DNA from: Slackia heliotrinireducens DSM 20476
Lineage (GTDB): Bacteria; Actinomycetota; Coriobacteriia; Coriobacteriales; Eggerthellaceae
DNA: 64,000 nt
Direction of reading: 5' to 3'
Assembly: GCF_000023885.1 (NCBI RefSeq)
Contig: NC_013165.1
Coordinates: 2,790,001-2,854,000 of the forward strand
Under the pieces are notes generated by a model, which saw only the letters and a list, made by a program, of their open reading frames with translations, did not search any database and was not told where the DNA came from. How positions within the stretch are numbered: position 1 is the stretch's first letter; every line of letters begins with the position of its first letter. Below, one piece after another: positions 45,233 through 55,074 of this stretch. The position numbers were made by a program, and so were the translations under genes.

Positions 45233-45997
45233 GTCACCCACCCGGATGTCCAAACCATCGATGACCTCCCTCAGCGTGAAGTCCGAGGCGTCCACTCCGG
45301 CTGCGTAAAACATGGCTCGCACGTCCATATCCTCGTAACACCACACGTAGCAGGTCTCCCCGTCCAGGTCTATTTCCCGCACCCAAGTGGGCGAAACGCC
45401 CCCGATGGTCAGGTCGTGCACCGACGGGTCCATGGACACCCCGAACGCAACGTGGCTGTCCATGGATAGGCAACTTGAAAGGGAGTTTGCGGCCACTTCG
45501 GCCGTTGTGTAATCGTACAGAGGCTCAATCGGGCTGGCCCGCTTTCCCGGTTGCGCTTGGCTCGCGCCCCAGAACCCGGTTACAGCATATCGGCCCTCTT
45601 CGTACACATATTTGTCCATGCGAATCGCCGGGCACTTGGGCGACCCCGACGGCTGGACCACAAGAGCCTCGCCCGAATCGGGATAATCTTCGACCACCAG
45701 GACATCCTGCCCGCCCTCGGCAGCGGAGTCCGCTTCGGCGATCGTGTCGCGCCATTCGGCATTGGCTGGAACCTCTCCCGGATGAGCGTCCAGCACCATG
45801 CTGACACTCATGGGCTGGTCGAGAGGCGAAGACGGAACAACAGCGCAGGAATACACGCATCCGCCCAGTACAAGAACGGGAATGGCGACAATTGCAACTG
45901 CCGCAACCGTGAGAACATTGCGCGGTCCCCTATGCGGAACCGCGCCTCGTCTCGGCCCTTCTATTCCTCCGTTTCCCGCATATCCACGTTCGTCCAT
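45218..45997 (-). CDS. Membrane-anchored hypothetical protein
   Basis: 259 aa. One hydrophobic segment (about residues 28-50, V-L-T-V-A-A-V-A-I-V-A-I-P) followed by an extracytoplasmic domain without recognisable family. ATG at 45997 fits AAAGG spacing. It precedes nothing obvious; 30 bp upstream is another membrane protein gene, probably in the same operon. Confidence 0.65.
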   Translation of the reverse strand: MDERGYAGNGGIEGPRRGAVPHRGPRNVLTVAAVAIVAIPVLVLGGCVYSCAVVPSSPLDQPMSVSMVLDAHPGEVPANAEWRDTIAEADSAAEGGQDVLVVEDYPDSGEALVVQPSGSPKCPAIRMDKYVYEEGRYAVTGFWGASQAQPGKRASPIEPLYDYTTAEVAANSLSSCLSMDSHVAFGVSMDPSVHDLTIGGVSPTWVREIDLDGETCYVWCYEDMDVRAMFYAAGVDASDFTLREVIDGLDIRVGDEAPY

Positions 45998-46028
45998 TCG
46001 CATATCCTTTCAGGTTCAATCGCCACGT

Positions 46029-46580
46029 CTAGGCAGCAGCCGCCTTCGGCGCCTGCTCGCCGTCCGTTTCCCTCACCATCCCGAAAAGCACGATTGCAGC
46101 CACGACATCGGCGACGGGCACCGCATGCAGCATGATGAGGAAAGTCGCCGTGCCTCCGCCGACAAGCCCCTGCTCGCGGGCGCGTGCCGCAGCAACAAAA
46201 CCGTACGACGACGTGAGAAGCTGCAATGCGTACCCCATCACGATGAACATGGCCATTGCAATGGGCACCGCGAAGATGAGCCCAGGCACCACTGCCAATG
46301 CGACTAAGATGGTGAACCCGCCGAAGAAAAGCAGCAGATAGAAGGGGATCAGGCACAGCTTGAGCAGCATCCCCCAGAACGTCAGCCTTCGCAGACTGCC
46401 CACGCCCCGGTCCGTATACGCACTGACCACGTTCATCACGCCGGCAAGCGGCGGCATGACAACCCACAAAAGCTCCGCGAGATCGCCACACTCCGGTCTG
46501 ACGATGTCCACGGGAATCCAACCGCAATAGACCGCTGCAAGAAGAAGCACGGGCGACAGGATTCTGATTGCTTTGGGCAT
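46029..46580 (-). CDS. Small polytopic membrane protein
   Basis: 183 aa with four to five hydrophobic segments and no motif I recognise. Same strand and close to the preceding membrane-anchored gene, suggesting co-expression. Confidence 0.65.
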   Translation of the reverse strand: MPKAIRILSPVLLLAAVYCGWIPVDIVRPECGDLAELLWVVMPPLAGVMNVVSAYTDRGVGSLRRLTFWGMLLKLCLIPFYLLLFFGGFTILVALAVVPGLIFAVPIAMAMFIVMGYALQLLTSSYGFVAAARAREQGLVGGGTATFLIMLHAVPVADVVAAIVLFGMVRETDGEQAPKAAAA

Positions 46581-47012
46581 GATGTCCTCCGTTCAAAGGC
46601 AGAAACAAGCAGGGCGGCTTACCTGACACGCCGCATGCCTTTCGCCGAGTTCAGCCCCTTCATCTGCGGATGCGCCGATTACTGGCGGCATCTTGCGGCT
46701 CTTTTGGCCGCGTCGGTCAACTCCTTTGGCTCTTGGCTCCTTTGGAATCCCGAGAATTCCGCATAATGAAGAACAATTGTAAGGAAAGCAACAAACAGCC
46801 CACTGACACCGAGCCGGCACACATGCGCCGCAATGCCCTCCACAGCAGCCCGATAAGCTGGTTTCAGCCATGTCGCTAAGGACGAAATCCCAGGTATTCG
46901 GCGTTGTAAAGTAGTTTTGACAGCGCCGTCGGCCTCATGCAGGCTCATTTGACAGACGATGGAGACGAAAACATGTAGGGTGAGGCCTGCAAGGTAAGGA
47001 AAAGGAGGATAC
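46581..47012. other. Intergenic region upstream of the XRE gene
   Basis: No supported gene. Contains two TTGACA hexamers on the plus strand (46917-46922, 46949-46954), possible -35 elements for the XRE gene; matching -10 boxes are poor. Confidence 0.35.
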
Positions 47013-47597
47013 ATGGAAGTCGGCAAGACGATCAAGGACCTGCGCACCAGGTCGGGAATGTCTCAGGAGGAACTCGCGAAGAACGTGTTCGTGAGCCGCC
47101 AGACAGTATCTAGCTGGGAGAACGAGAAGTCCTATCCGGACGTGCAGAGCCTCGCGTTGATTGCAGAGCTTTTCAACACCTCCATCGACGCCCTCGTGAA
47201 AGGAGACCTAGCCATGATCGATCTGAGAATTGCAGAAGCCGAAGTGAAAACCCTCAAGCGTAATGCAACCCTGTACGGAGTTCTTCTCGCGGTGTCCCTC
47301 GTGATCATGGTGGTGGCGTTTGCCCAGGAGAACTGGCTTGCCCTCGCATCGGGCGCAGTCGTGTGGGCGCTGTCGCTGTACTTCGCCTTCCTTGTCGACC
47401 ACGACAAAAAGAAGTACGACGTGCAAACCTACCGTGAAATCAGGGCGTTCTGCAACGGAGTGCCCATCGACGAAATCAAGGCGCAGCGCGAATCCAAGCA
47501 TCGGGGTATAGACATTATGAAGAAAGCAATCATCTGCGGAGGCGCCGGCGCAGCCGTCGGCGTGGCGACGGCGTGGATCGTGCGCCTGTTCTCGTAG
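47013..47597 (+). CDS. XRE-family regulator with membrane segments
   Basis: 194 aa. N-terminal helix-turn-helix (S-Q-E-E-L-A ... S-R-Q-T-V-S-S-W-E-N-E-K), then two adjacent hydrophobic segments (about residues 87-130) and a third near the C-terminus. Such HTH-membrane hybrids often regulate nearby transport or envelope genes. Confidence 0.85.
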   Translation: MEVGKTIKDLRTRSGMSQEELAKNVFVSRQTVSSWENEKSYPDVQSLALIAELFNTSIDALVKGDLAMIDLRIAEAEVKTLKRNATLYGVLLAVSLVIMVVAFAQENWLALASGAVVWALSLYFAFLVDHDKKKYDVQTYREIRAFCNGVPIDEIKAQRESKHRGIDIMKKAIICGGAGAAVGVATAWIVRLFS

Positions 47598-47618
47598 AAA
47601 ACGGATGCGACTCAGCCT

Positions 47619-47650
47619 GTGCGCCGCGCTTCAAGCGCGGCGCACGTTTC
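47619..47650 (+). terminator. Terminator after the XRE gene
   Basis: GTGCGCCGCGCTT-C-AAGCGCGGCGCAC followed by GTTTC. Confidence 0.65.
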
Positions 47651-47730
47651 GCGCCCTTTACGGCAACGGCCACTGTGATGCATAATCGAGCCATCACAAG
47701 ACCGAAAGACCAGCCGTGAGAGGAGCCGTC

Positions 47731-48732
47731 ATGCAGCAAGACGACCAAGAACTGCACACCAACGCCGAAATGCCTGATTGGCGCCACGATGCACACGTGC
47801 TTGAGGAGCACCTGCAACACGCCTACGTACTGGGATGCAAGGTGCTCGGACAAGGCCATGTGGCCACCTACATTCCCGAGCTGGCGCGCGCCGACGCGTA
47901 TGCGTTCGGTCTGGCGGCGCAAAGGACGGACGGCACCATGGTCTGCTGCGGCGACGTGGACACGCGGTTCTCCGTCCAAAGCGTAGGCAAGGTCATGAGC
48001 CTGGCCATGGCCCTGAAGATCTTCGGCACCGAAGAGGTGTTCTCGCACGTGCTGATGGAGCCTTCGGGCGACTCGTTCAGTTCGATCATCAAACTGGACA
48101 CGAAAAGCGACCTGCCATTCAACCCGCTGATCAACGCAGGCGCCATCCAGGTGGTAAGCCTGCTTGCCAACCACGTGGAGTTTTCCGACATCCTCAAATT
48201 CGCACGCCGTATGTGCCAGGACGAGGACATCGAACTCAACGAGCCCGTCTACCGCTCGGAGGCGCTCACGGGCGACCGCAACCGCGCCATCGCGTACCTG
48301 CTGAAGAGCAAAGGCGTGCTCATGGCCGAGCCAGACCTCACGCTGGACCTGTACTTCAAGCTGTGCTCGATGAACGTGACCGCGAAGTCGCTGGCCACGC
48401 TGGGGTTGGTGCTGGCCAACGACGGGCAGAACCCCATGACCGGCGAGCACATCATTTCGCCACGTCACGCGCGGGCCATCAACAGCATCATGTTCACCTG
48501 CGGCATGTACGACGGGTCCGGCGAGTTCGGCGTGAAGGTGGGCATCCCCGCCAAAAGCGGCGTGGGCGGCGGCATCGCCTGCAGCGTGAAGGGGCGCATG
48601 GGCATCGGCGTGTACGGCCCGGCGCTGGACGAGAAGGGCAACAGCGTGGGCGGCCTGGCATCGCTGGAATACCTGTCGCACGCCCTGCACCTGCACGTGT
48701 TCGACTACCATCCCTACATCATCGACGAGTAG
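47731..48732 (+). CDS. glsA: Glutaminase
   Basis: 333 aa of the serine-dependent glutaminase family (GlsA/YbgJ type): Ser-Lys dyad F-S-V-Q-S-V-G-K-V, F-N-P-L-I-N-A-G-A-I, and G-V-G-G-G-I near the end. Deaminates glutamine to glutamate. ATG at 47731 follows GAGGAG. Confidence 0.92.
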   Translation: MQQDDQELHTNAEMPDWRHDAHVLEEHLQHAYVLGCKVLGQGHVATYIPELARADAYAFGLAAQRTDGTMVCCGDVDTRFSVQSVGKVMSLAMALKIFGTEEVFSHVLMEPSGDSFSSIIKLDTKSDLPFNPLINAGAIQVVSLLANHVEFSDILKFARRMCQDEDIELNEPVYRSEALTGDRNRAIAYLLKSKGVLMAEPDLTLDLYFKLCSMNVTAKSLATLGLVLANDGQNPMTGEHIISPRHARAINSIMFTCGMYDGSGEFGVKVGIPAKSGVGGGIACSVKGRMGIGVYGPALDEKGNSVGGLASLEYLSHALHLHVFDYHPYIIDE

Positions 48733-48888
48733 GCCCAGGCGAACGGCGGAAAACGCCGCACCCCGTCGACATGGCGCATGTCAAGGCGGGTTGGGGATGT
48801 CAGGGTTTACAACGGGATCATTGAGGCTTCGACCTTGTTGGTTCCCGATTTCGAGAACGGACCGTCTACGTTAGGAGGATGCGCGACC

Positions 48889-49368
48889 ATGAAGTTCTAC
48901 AAAGGCATTGCACTGTTCGCGATTGCAGCAGCGTTATCGGTGGCCATGACGGCATGCGGCGGATCGGATACCCCTGAATCCACTGACGGCGACGGGACGC
49001 CTGGCGTCGAGCAGCTGACCGACGTGAGCGGCGCCGAGGTCCGTCTGGGCGAAGGCGTGACGGAAGCAACCGTCGATGTCACCCTTGCAGAAGGCGAAGC
49101 GCTCGTCATCATGGCGAACTTCGAGTCGAACCCTGGCGAGGTCATAACCACCACCAGCATGAACGGTGAGGAGTTGGGAAGCGATTGTTTTTACGACGGC
49201 TACGGCTACACGGAGATCGGCTATGATCCCGGCGACTACACCGTCGACATCAGCGCGCCCGAGGCCACCGGCACCATGTGGGTTCTTGCCTACCCCGCCA
49301 ACCAGGTCGATGTCATGACCATGGATTCCCAGGAGATTGTCGAAACGGTCCTGAGCGACGTCAAATAA
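48889..49368 (+). CDS. Small secreted lipoprotein
   Basis: 159 aa. Lipobox A-M-T-A-C-G-G (Cys near residue 21) after a hydrophobic signal. The remainder is acidic with no recognised family, ending with Y-D-G-Y-G-Y and Y-P-A-N motifs. ATG follows AGGAGG. A strong terminator follows. Confidence 0.75.
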   Translation: MKFYKGIALFAIAAALSVAMTACGGSDTPESTDGDGTPGVEQLTDVSGAEVRLGEGVTEATVDVTLAEGEALVIMANFESNPGEVITTTSMNGEELGSDCFYDGYGYTEIGYDPGDYTVDISAPEATGTMWVLAYPANQVDVMTMDSQEIVETVLSDVK

Positions 49369-49381
49369 ACCATATGCACAC

Positions 49382-49427
49382 GCAAAAACGCGACGCATGG
49401 ACACAGCACCTGCGTCGCGTTTTTGCT
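49382..49427 (+). terminator. Strong intrinsic terminator
   Basis: GCAAAAACGCGACGCA (49382-49397) pairs perfectly with TGCGTCGCGTTTTTGC (49411-49426). Confidence 0.92.
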
Positions 49428-49464
49428 GCCTGCCGCCGAAACGGGACGACGCCGATTATCTCTC

Positions 49465-49520
49465 TTGACAGCATCATCGCGCCGCATTAGGATAACGTCG
49501 TTATCGATAATAAGGTTATC
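49465..49520 (+). promoter_or_regulatory. tetR promoter with tandem GATAAC/GTTATC operators
   Basis: TTGACA (49465-49470), 17 bp, TAGGAT (49488-49493). Two adjacent 15-bp inverted repeats follow: GATAAC-GTC-GTTATC (49491-49505) and GATAAT-AAG-GTTATC (49506-49520), overlapping or just downstream of the start. Likely autoregulation by the TetR product. Confidence 0.65.
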
Positions 49521-49545
49521 AGCTGAGGGAAGAAACTGAAGCATC

Positions 49546-50157
49546 GTGGCCAAACCCGACGAGAGCATAGACCCGCGCATCTTGGAAAGCGCCCGGAAGG
49601 AATTCCTTTCCAAACCCTTCGACCAGGTGTCGTTGCGGGAGATCTGTGCGCAGGCGAATGTGACCACGGGCGCTTTCTACAAGCGTTACAAGAACAAGGA
49701 GGAGCTGTTCGACGCGGTTGTGGCTCCCACGCTGGCGCTGGTAGCGAAGTATTCCGACCAGCGGGAGTCCATCAGTTATGACCGCCTGAGCGCGAAGGAG
49801 CTGCAGCTCATCTGGGAGCTCACGCCGGACACCCAGCGCGAAATCATCGATATGCTTTACGACAACCACGACGGCTTCCGCCTGCTGCTGTGCCACGCCG
49901 AAGGAACGCGCCATGCCAACTTCATCCACGACTTCGTGAACGACGTGACCGCCCGATCGTACCGCTTCATCGAAGAAGCCCACAGGCGGGGCATCATCGA
50001 TGACGTGATCGACGAGGAGGAGTTGCATATGCTTCTGACGGCCTATTGGTCGACCATGTTCGAACCCATCGTCCACGGTCTTCCCCGGGAGAAAGCCATC
50101 CAGCACAGCAATATTGTTGCGAAGCTGTTCGATTGGACCGCCGTGCTCGGATTCTAA
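49546..50157 (+). CDS. TetR-family transcriptional regulator
   Basis: 203 aa with N-terminal TetR HTH (V-S-L-R-E-I-C-A-Q-A-N-V-T-T-G-A-F-Y-K-R-Y-K-N-K) and a C-terminal ligand domain. GTG start. It precedes a five-gene transport operon and very probably controls it. Confidence 0.9.
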   Translation: MAKPDESIDPRILESARKEFLSKPFDQVSLREICAQANVTTGAFYKRYKNKEELFDAVVAPTLALVAKYSDQRESISYDRLSAKELQLIWELTPDTQREIIDMLYDNHDGFRLLLCHAEGTRHANFIHDFVNDVTARSYRFIEEAHRRGIIDDVIDEEELHMLLTAYWSTMFEPIVHGLPREKAIQHSNIVAKLFDWTAVLGF

Positions 50158-50177
50158 CAGAATCGGCCGATCCGGAC

Positions 50178-50229
50178 GGGCCTCCGAGGAGGCCTTGTTT
50201 TCGACATATGAGTTAGCTTTTTCTAACAT
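50178..50229 (+). promoter_or_regulatory. tetR terminator and transport-operon promoter
   Basis: GGGCCTC-CGA-GGAGGCCT followed by TTGTTTT (to 50204) looks like a terminator for tetR. It is followed by TCGACA (50201-50206), 17 bp, TAACAT (50224-50229), with GTTAG-N6-CTAAC (50212-50227) between and over the -10, a possible operator. Confidence 0.5.
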
Positions 50230-50256
50230 TTATAGGAAAGGAGCTGGCCAAGGACC

Positions 50257-51987
50257 ATGTTCAGCAGTGTGAGACCCTATATGGGGGCATACATCGTCTA
50301 CACCGTGCGCGCAGCCGTCGCCATCAGCGTCGCGGTCATCCTAGGCGTGGTGCCGTACTTCTTCCTCTACCGGATCATCGCCCCGCTTGTGGCGGGCGGG
50401 CAGATGTCCTTCCAAACCATCCTGATGTACGTAGGCCTAACGGCGTTATGCCTGTTGGGAAACGCGGTGCTGTATGTGCATGGCCTATCGCTCAGCCATA
50501 AGTCCGCCTTCAACACGTTGAAAAACCTGCGCATAGCGCTGCAGGGCAGGCTGGAGTCCCAGCCCCTCGGGGCCATCCGCGACCTGGGCAACGGGCGCAT
50601 CAAGAAAATGTTCACCGACGACATCGACACGGTGGAGCTGCTGCTGGCCCACGCCATTCCCGAAGGCATCGGCAACCTGTGCGTTCCTTTGGCCGTGCTG
50701 CTCGCCATGTTCTTCGTCGACTGGAAGCTGGCGCTGCTCTCGTTGCTGTCGCTCCCCTTCGGCATCTGGGCCATGGGCATGATGATGAAGGTGGGTATGG
50801 ATCGCATGGGCGCCTACTACGCCGCCGGCGCCAAAATGAACAACACCATCATCGAGTACGTCAACGGCATGGAAGTGGTGAAGGTGTTCAATCGCGACGG
50901 CGAAAGCTACGCGCGCTTCGAACGCGACATCGACTACTACCGCGACATGACGCTGGACTGGTACAAGGTGTGCTGGCCGTGGATGGCCCTGTACAGCAGT
51001 GTGCTGCCCTGCGTCGCACTGTTCTCGCTTCCCGTCGGCGGCTGGTTCGTGCTGCAGGGCTGGAGCTCCTTGGCGGACTTCATCCTGGTCATATGCATGT
51101 CCTTCTCAGTGGGCACGCCGCTTTTGAAGGCAATGGCGTTCGGCGGGAAGATTCCCCAGCTCAACTTCAAAATCCAAGAGCTCGAACGGCTGCTGGAGCA
51201 CCCGCCGCTGAAGGCCTCCGACCGCGATTTCGAGGGCGCAGGACATGACATCGCGTTTACAGACGTCTGTTTCAGCTACAAAGACGACGAAGTCATCCAC
51301 GACGTGAACCTTGAGATTTCCGAAGGCCAGATGGTGGCCCTGGTGGGCGAGTCCGGCTCGGGCAAGTCCACCCTGGCGCGGCTGCTGGTGCATTTCTACG
51401 ACCTGGACAGCGGGTCGATCACCTTGGGCGGCCAGGACATTACCAACATGCGACTGGAAGCGCTCAACGATCGGATCTCCTACGTTGCCCAGGAGCAGTT
51501 CCTGTTCAACACCAGTCTGCTGGAGAACATCCGCATCGGCCGACCGGACGCCACCCGTGAAGAGGTGCTGCGCGCGGCTCACCTGGCCCAATGCGACGAC
51601 TTCCTGGAGCGCATGCCCAACGGCATCGACACCATGGCCGGCGACGGCGGCAAGATGCTTTCCGGCGGCGAGCGTCAGCGCATCTCGCTTGCCCGGGCTC
51701 TTCTCAAAGACGCCCCGGTCATCGTACTGGACGAGGCGACGGCATTCATCGACCCCGAGAACGAGGAGAAGATGAACGCGGCCATCTCCGAAGTGATCAA
51801 AGGCAAAACCGTGCTGATCATCGCGCATCGCCTGCATACCGTGGTGGGTGCGGACAAGATCGTGGTGCTGGACAACGGGTCGATCGATGCCCAGGGAACC
51901 CACGAGGAGCTGCTGCAAAGCAGCGAGACCTATCGACGCCTATGGACCGCCGCGCAACAGACGGCCGAATGGGAGGTGCGGGCATGA
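50257..51987 (+). CDS. ABC transporter half-protein 1 (exporter fold)
   Basis: 576 aa: six membrane helices then ATPase with Walker A G-E-S-G-S-G-K-S-T, signature L-S-G-G-E-R-Q-R and Walker B V-I-V-L-D-E-A-T. Its stop overlaps the start of a second half-transporter (ATGA), so the two form a heterodimer. Pairs of this kind (IrtAB/YbtPQ-like) import siderophores despite an exporter fold. Substrate unknown here. Confidence 0.88.
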   Translation: MFSSVRPYMGAYIVYTVRAAVAISVAVILGVVPYFFLYRIIAPLVAGGQMSFQTILMYVGLTALCLLGNAVLYVHGLSLSHKSAFNTLKNLRIALQGRLESQPLGAIRDLGNGRIKKMFTDDIDTVELLLAHAIPEGIGNLCVPLAVLLAMFFVDWKLALLSLLSLPFGIWAMGMMMKVGMDRMGAYYAAGAKMNNTIIEYVNGMEVVKVFNRDGESYARFERDIDYYRDMTLDWYKVCWPWMALYSSVLPCVALFSLPVGGWFVLQGWSSLADFILVICMSFSVGTPLLKAMAFGGKIPQLNFKIQELERLLEHPPLKASDRDFEGAGHDIAFTDVCFSYKDDEVIHDVNLEISEGQMVALVGESGSGKSTLARLLVHFYDLDSGSITLGGQDITNMRLEALNDRISYVAQEQFLFNTSLLENIRIGRPDATREEVLRAAHLAQCDDFLERMPNGIDTMAGDGGKMLSGGERQRISLARALLKDAPVIVLDEATAFIDPENEEKMNAAISEVIKGKTVLIIAHRLHTVVGADKIVVLDNGSIDAQGTHEELLQSSETYRRLWTAAQQTAEWEVRA

Positions 51988-53729
51988 TTCAGCTGCTGCA
52001 ACGTATTCTTCGGCTGGCGGGAAGCTACCGCAGACGCATCTACGCCGCCGCCGCGTTCTCATTCCTCAAGGCGTTCTTCAGCAAGGCGCCCCTGATGGTG
52101 GCCTTCCTCCTGATCGCCGGCTTCATCGAGGGCTCCGTTACGGGCTCGACCTGCATCATCGTCGGCGCAGCGCTCGTGGCGTGCGTCGCCGTCCAGTGCA
52201 TCTTCCAGTACCGCGCCGACAGCCTGCAATCCGCCGCCGGCTTCGAAATCCTCGCCGACTGGCGCAAGGACCTGGCCGCGCACCTGCGCCGCATGCCCAT
52301 GGGCTTCTTTACGGAAGGCAACATCGGGCGCATCAGCTCGGTGCTCTCCACCGACATGGTCTTTATCGAAGAGAACCTGATGACGGTTCTGGCCGACCTG
52401 ATGAGCTACCTGTTCGCCGCCGTCATCTTCGCCCTGTTCATGCTCGTCTTCGACTGGCGCCTGGGGCTTCTGACGCTTGTGGTCATGGCGCTCATGTGGG
52501 CCGTCGGCGAAGCCATGAAGAAGAACACGCTCATGCATTCGGACGAACGCCAGCGCGTGGCCCAGCAAGTGACCGACGCCGTGATCGACTTCACCGAGGG
52601 CATGGGCATCATCAAGACCTACAACATGCTGGGTGAGAAGTCGAAGGAGCTTTCGCTCAGCTTCGAAGACAACTGCGAAGCCAACCTGGCCTTCGAGTAC
52701 GACTATGCCCCGTGGTCGTTCGCCATCCGGGCCATCTACGGCCTGGGGTCGGCGGCCATGCTGGCGCTTGCGTGGATGCTGTACCAGGACGGCACGCTAA
52801 GCCTGGCGTTCTTCGTCGGTATGCTTATTTTCGTGTTCGAGCTGTTCACGCCGCTGCTCTCCTTCTACGGGCAGGTGGCGCGCCTGACGGTGATGAACGC
52901 GTGCCTCGACCGCATCGAGGCCGTGTTCGCCGAGGCCGAGCTGGCCGACACGGGCACGGACACGCTGCCGGCAACGGCGCCCGCGGGCGTACCCGAGATC
53001 GAATTCCGCAACGTGAGCTTCGGATACGACAAGCGCACGGTGCTCGACAACGTGTCGCTTTCCGTCGAGAAGGATTCCATGTGCGCCCTGGTGGGGCCGT
53101 CCGGCTCGGGCAAATCCACCATCGCCAACCTGCTCCCCCGGTTCTGGGACGTGCGCGCAGGCGAAGTGCTCGTGCGCGGCAAGGACGTCCGCCAGGTTCC
53201 GTTGGCCCAGCTCATGGACAACATCTCCATGGTGTTCCAACGCGTATACCTGTTCCAGGACACGGTGTTCAACAACATAGCCATGGGGCGTGCGGACGCC
53301 ACCCGAGAAGAGGTCGTGGCTGCGGCGCGCAAGGCGCAGGCCTACGACTTCATCATGGCGCTGCCCGACGGCTTCGACACGGTAATCGGCGAAGGCGGCG
53401 CGAGCCTGTCCGGCGGCGAGCAGCAGCGCATCTCCATCGCACGCTGCATCCTCAAGGACGCTCCCATCATCATTCTGGACGAGGCCACGGCATCGGTGGA
53501 CGCGGACAACGAGAGCCAGATTCAGAAGGCCATCGGCGAGCTGGTTCAGGGCAAGACGCTGTTGGTAATCGCGCATCGCCTGAACACCATCGCCAGCGCA
53601 GATGAGATTCTGGTTGTGGAAGACGGCCGCATCGTCGAGCGCGGAACCCACGAACAGCTCATGGCGGCGCAGGGCCCCTATTGCAACATGGTAGTGAAAA
53701 GGGACGCCAGCGTGGGCTTCACCCACTAG
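51984..53729 (+). CDS. ABC transporter half-protein 2 (exporter fold)
   Basis: 581 aa with membrane domain and ATPase motifs G-P-S-G-S-G-K-S-T, L-S-G-G-E-Q-Q-R, I-I-I-L-D-E-A-T. ATG at 51984 overlaps the preceding stop. Partner of the preceding gene. Confidence 0.88.
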   Translation: MIQLLQRILRLAGSYRRRIYAAAAFSFLKAFFSKAPLMVAFLLIAGFIEGSVTGSTCIIVGAALVACVAVQCIFQYRADSLQSAAGFEILADWRKDLAAHLRRMPMGFFTEGNIGRISSVLSTDMVFIEENLMTVLADLMSYLFAAVIFALFMLVFDWRLGLLTLVVMALMWAVGEAMKKNTLMHSDERQRVAQQVTDAVIDFTEGMGIIKTYNMLGEKSKELSLSFEDNCEANLAFEYDYAPWSFAIRAIYGLGSAAMLALAWMLYQDGTLSLAFFVGMLIFVFELFTPLLSFYGQVARLTVMNACLDRIEAVFAEAELADTGTDTLPATAPAGVPEIEFRNVSFGYDKRTVLDNVSLSVEKDSMCALVGPSGSGKSTIANLLPRFWDVRAGEVLVRGKDVRQVPLAQLMDNISMVFQRVYLFQDTVFNNIAMGRADATREEVVAAARKAQAYDFIMALPDGFDTVIGEGGASLSGGEQQRISIARCILKDAPIIILDEATASVDADNESQIQKAIGELVQGKTLLVIAHRLNTIASADEILVVEDGRIVERGTHEQLMAAQGPYCNMVVKRDASVGFTH

Positions 53730-53753
53730 GCGCCCGTGACGAAAGGATTTCCA

Positions 53754-54338
53754 ATGGACAGCAAAATCAATTCGAAAGACCTGATCAATGTCGGTATTTT
53801 CACGGCACTGTACTTCGTGGTCTGCATGGTGGTGGCCTTCATCGGGTTCATTCCCATCCTGATGGTCATCATGCCCGCCGCCTGCGCGCTGATAGGCGCC
53901 ATCCCGTTCATGCTGTTTCTGACCCGCGTGGACAAATTCAGCATGGTGACGCTCATGGGAACCATCCTGGGCCTGGTGACCGTGCTTATGGGACGGCCTT
54001 TGCCGGCGCTTCTGTTCGGCGTGGCCGCCGGCCTGCTTGCCGACCTGTTCCTGAAGAGCTCGAACTACAGCAGCACAAGCAAATCCGTTGTGGGCTGCGC
54101 CATCTTCAGCCTGTGGATCATGGGCATGGCGCTGCCTATGTTCTTCGGCTACCACGACGCCTATCTGGAAAGCCTGCGCTCGGGCTACGGCGACGCGTAC
54201 GTGCAGACCCTGGCCGGCATCACGCCTGACTGGATGTTCTTCGTGAACATCGTTCTGATCTTCGTCGCGGGCCTGGCGGGCGGCTTCATCGGCTCGAAGG
54301 TGCTCAAGAAGCACTTCGTGAAGGCCGGCATGGCGTAA
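53754..54338 (+). CDS. ECF transporter S component, MptD-like
   Basis: 194 aa with about six hydrophobic segments, resembling the MptD/Trep-Strep family of substrate-binding S components whose ligands are largely unknown. ATG at 53754 follows AAAGGA. It is followed directly by T and ATPase genes, giving a complete ECF module. Confidence 0.82.
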   Translation: MDSKINSKDLINVGIFTALYFVVCMVVAFIGFIPILMVIMPAACALIGAIPFMLFLTRVDKFSMVTLMGTILGLVTVLMGRPLPALLFGVAAGLLADLFLKSSNYSSTSKSVVGCAIFSLWIMGMALPMFFGYHDAYLESLRSGYGDAYVQTLAGITPDWMFFVNIVLIFVAGLAGGFIGSKVLKKHFVKAGMA

Positions 54339-54348
54339 TCGCAGGCGC

Positions 54349-55074
54349 ATGCAGTACTTCCAGTACACAAACGAGAACTACAGGAGCGCGCTCGATCCGC
54401 GCACGAAGCTTGCCATGCTGATCGCCATCAACGTGGTGGTCATGGGCACGGGGTTCGACGGAATCGACTATGTGCTGCGGGTCGCGTGCGCCCTTGTCCC
54501 GCTGGTGTGCTTCTTCATCATCCGCAAGCCGAAAGCTGCGCTGGTATACGGCGTAATCTGCGTGGCCATGCTGCTTACCGAGAAGCTCGTGATTCCCAAC
54601 ACCCAAGGGGTGCTGAACCTGGTGATCGTGTTCACCACGGGTGCGTTCTCGCGCTTTTTGGCGGGCATGGCCTTCGCGTATTACGTGTTCGCGTCGACCA
54701 CGGTGAGCGAGTTCGTGACCGCCATGAAGCGTATGCACATGCCCGACCAGATCACCATTCCCCTGTCGGTCATGTTCCGTTTCTTCCCCACGCTGGGTGA
54801 AGAAAGCAAGGCCATCAGCAACGCCATGCGCATGCGCGGCATCGGCCTGGGCGGAACCAAGGGCGGCGTGCTTTCGCACCTCGAATACGTGATCGTGCCC
54901 CTGATGATGTCGACGCTGCGCATCGGCGACGAGCTGTCGGCGGCGTCGCTCACGAAGGGGCTGGATGTGGGCTGCCCGCGCACCCACATCTGCAACGTGC
55001 GGTTCGGCGCGCTGGATTGGTTTTTGGTGGCGGCAAGCATTGCGATGCTCGGATACATGCTGGTCATACGATGA
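54349..55074 (+). CDS. ECF transporter transmembrane (T) component
   Basis: 241 aa, CbiQ/EcfT-like: hydrophobic segments and the coupling motif A-M-R-M-R-G-I near residue 160 (the A-R-G/R-G box). Stop overlaps the ATPase start (ATGA). Confidence 0.87.
   Translation: MQYFQYTNENYRSALDPRTKLAMLIAINVVVMGTGFDGIDYVLRVACALVPLVCFFIIRKPKAALVYGVICVAMLLTEKLVIPNTQGVLNLVIVFTTGAFSRFLAGMAFAYYVFASTTVSEFVTAMKRMHMPDQITIPLSVMFRFFPTLGEESKAISNAMRMRGIGLGGTKGGVLSHLEYVIVPLMMSTLRIGDELSAASLTKGLDVGCPRTHICNVRFGALDWFLVAASIAMLGYMLVIR

Noticed and set aside
46679-47047. A 122-codon minus-strand frame upstream of the XRE gene
   Set aside because: It overlaps the XRE start and its promoter region, with no ribosome site or family resemblance.
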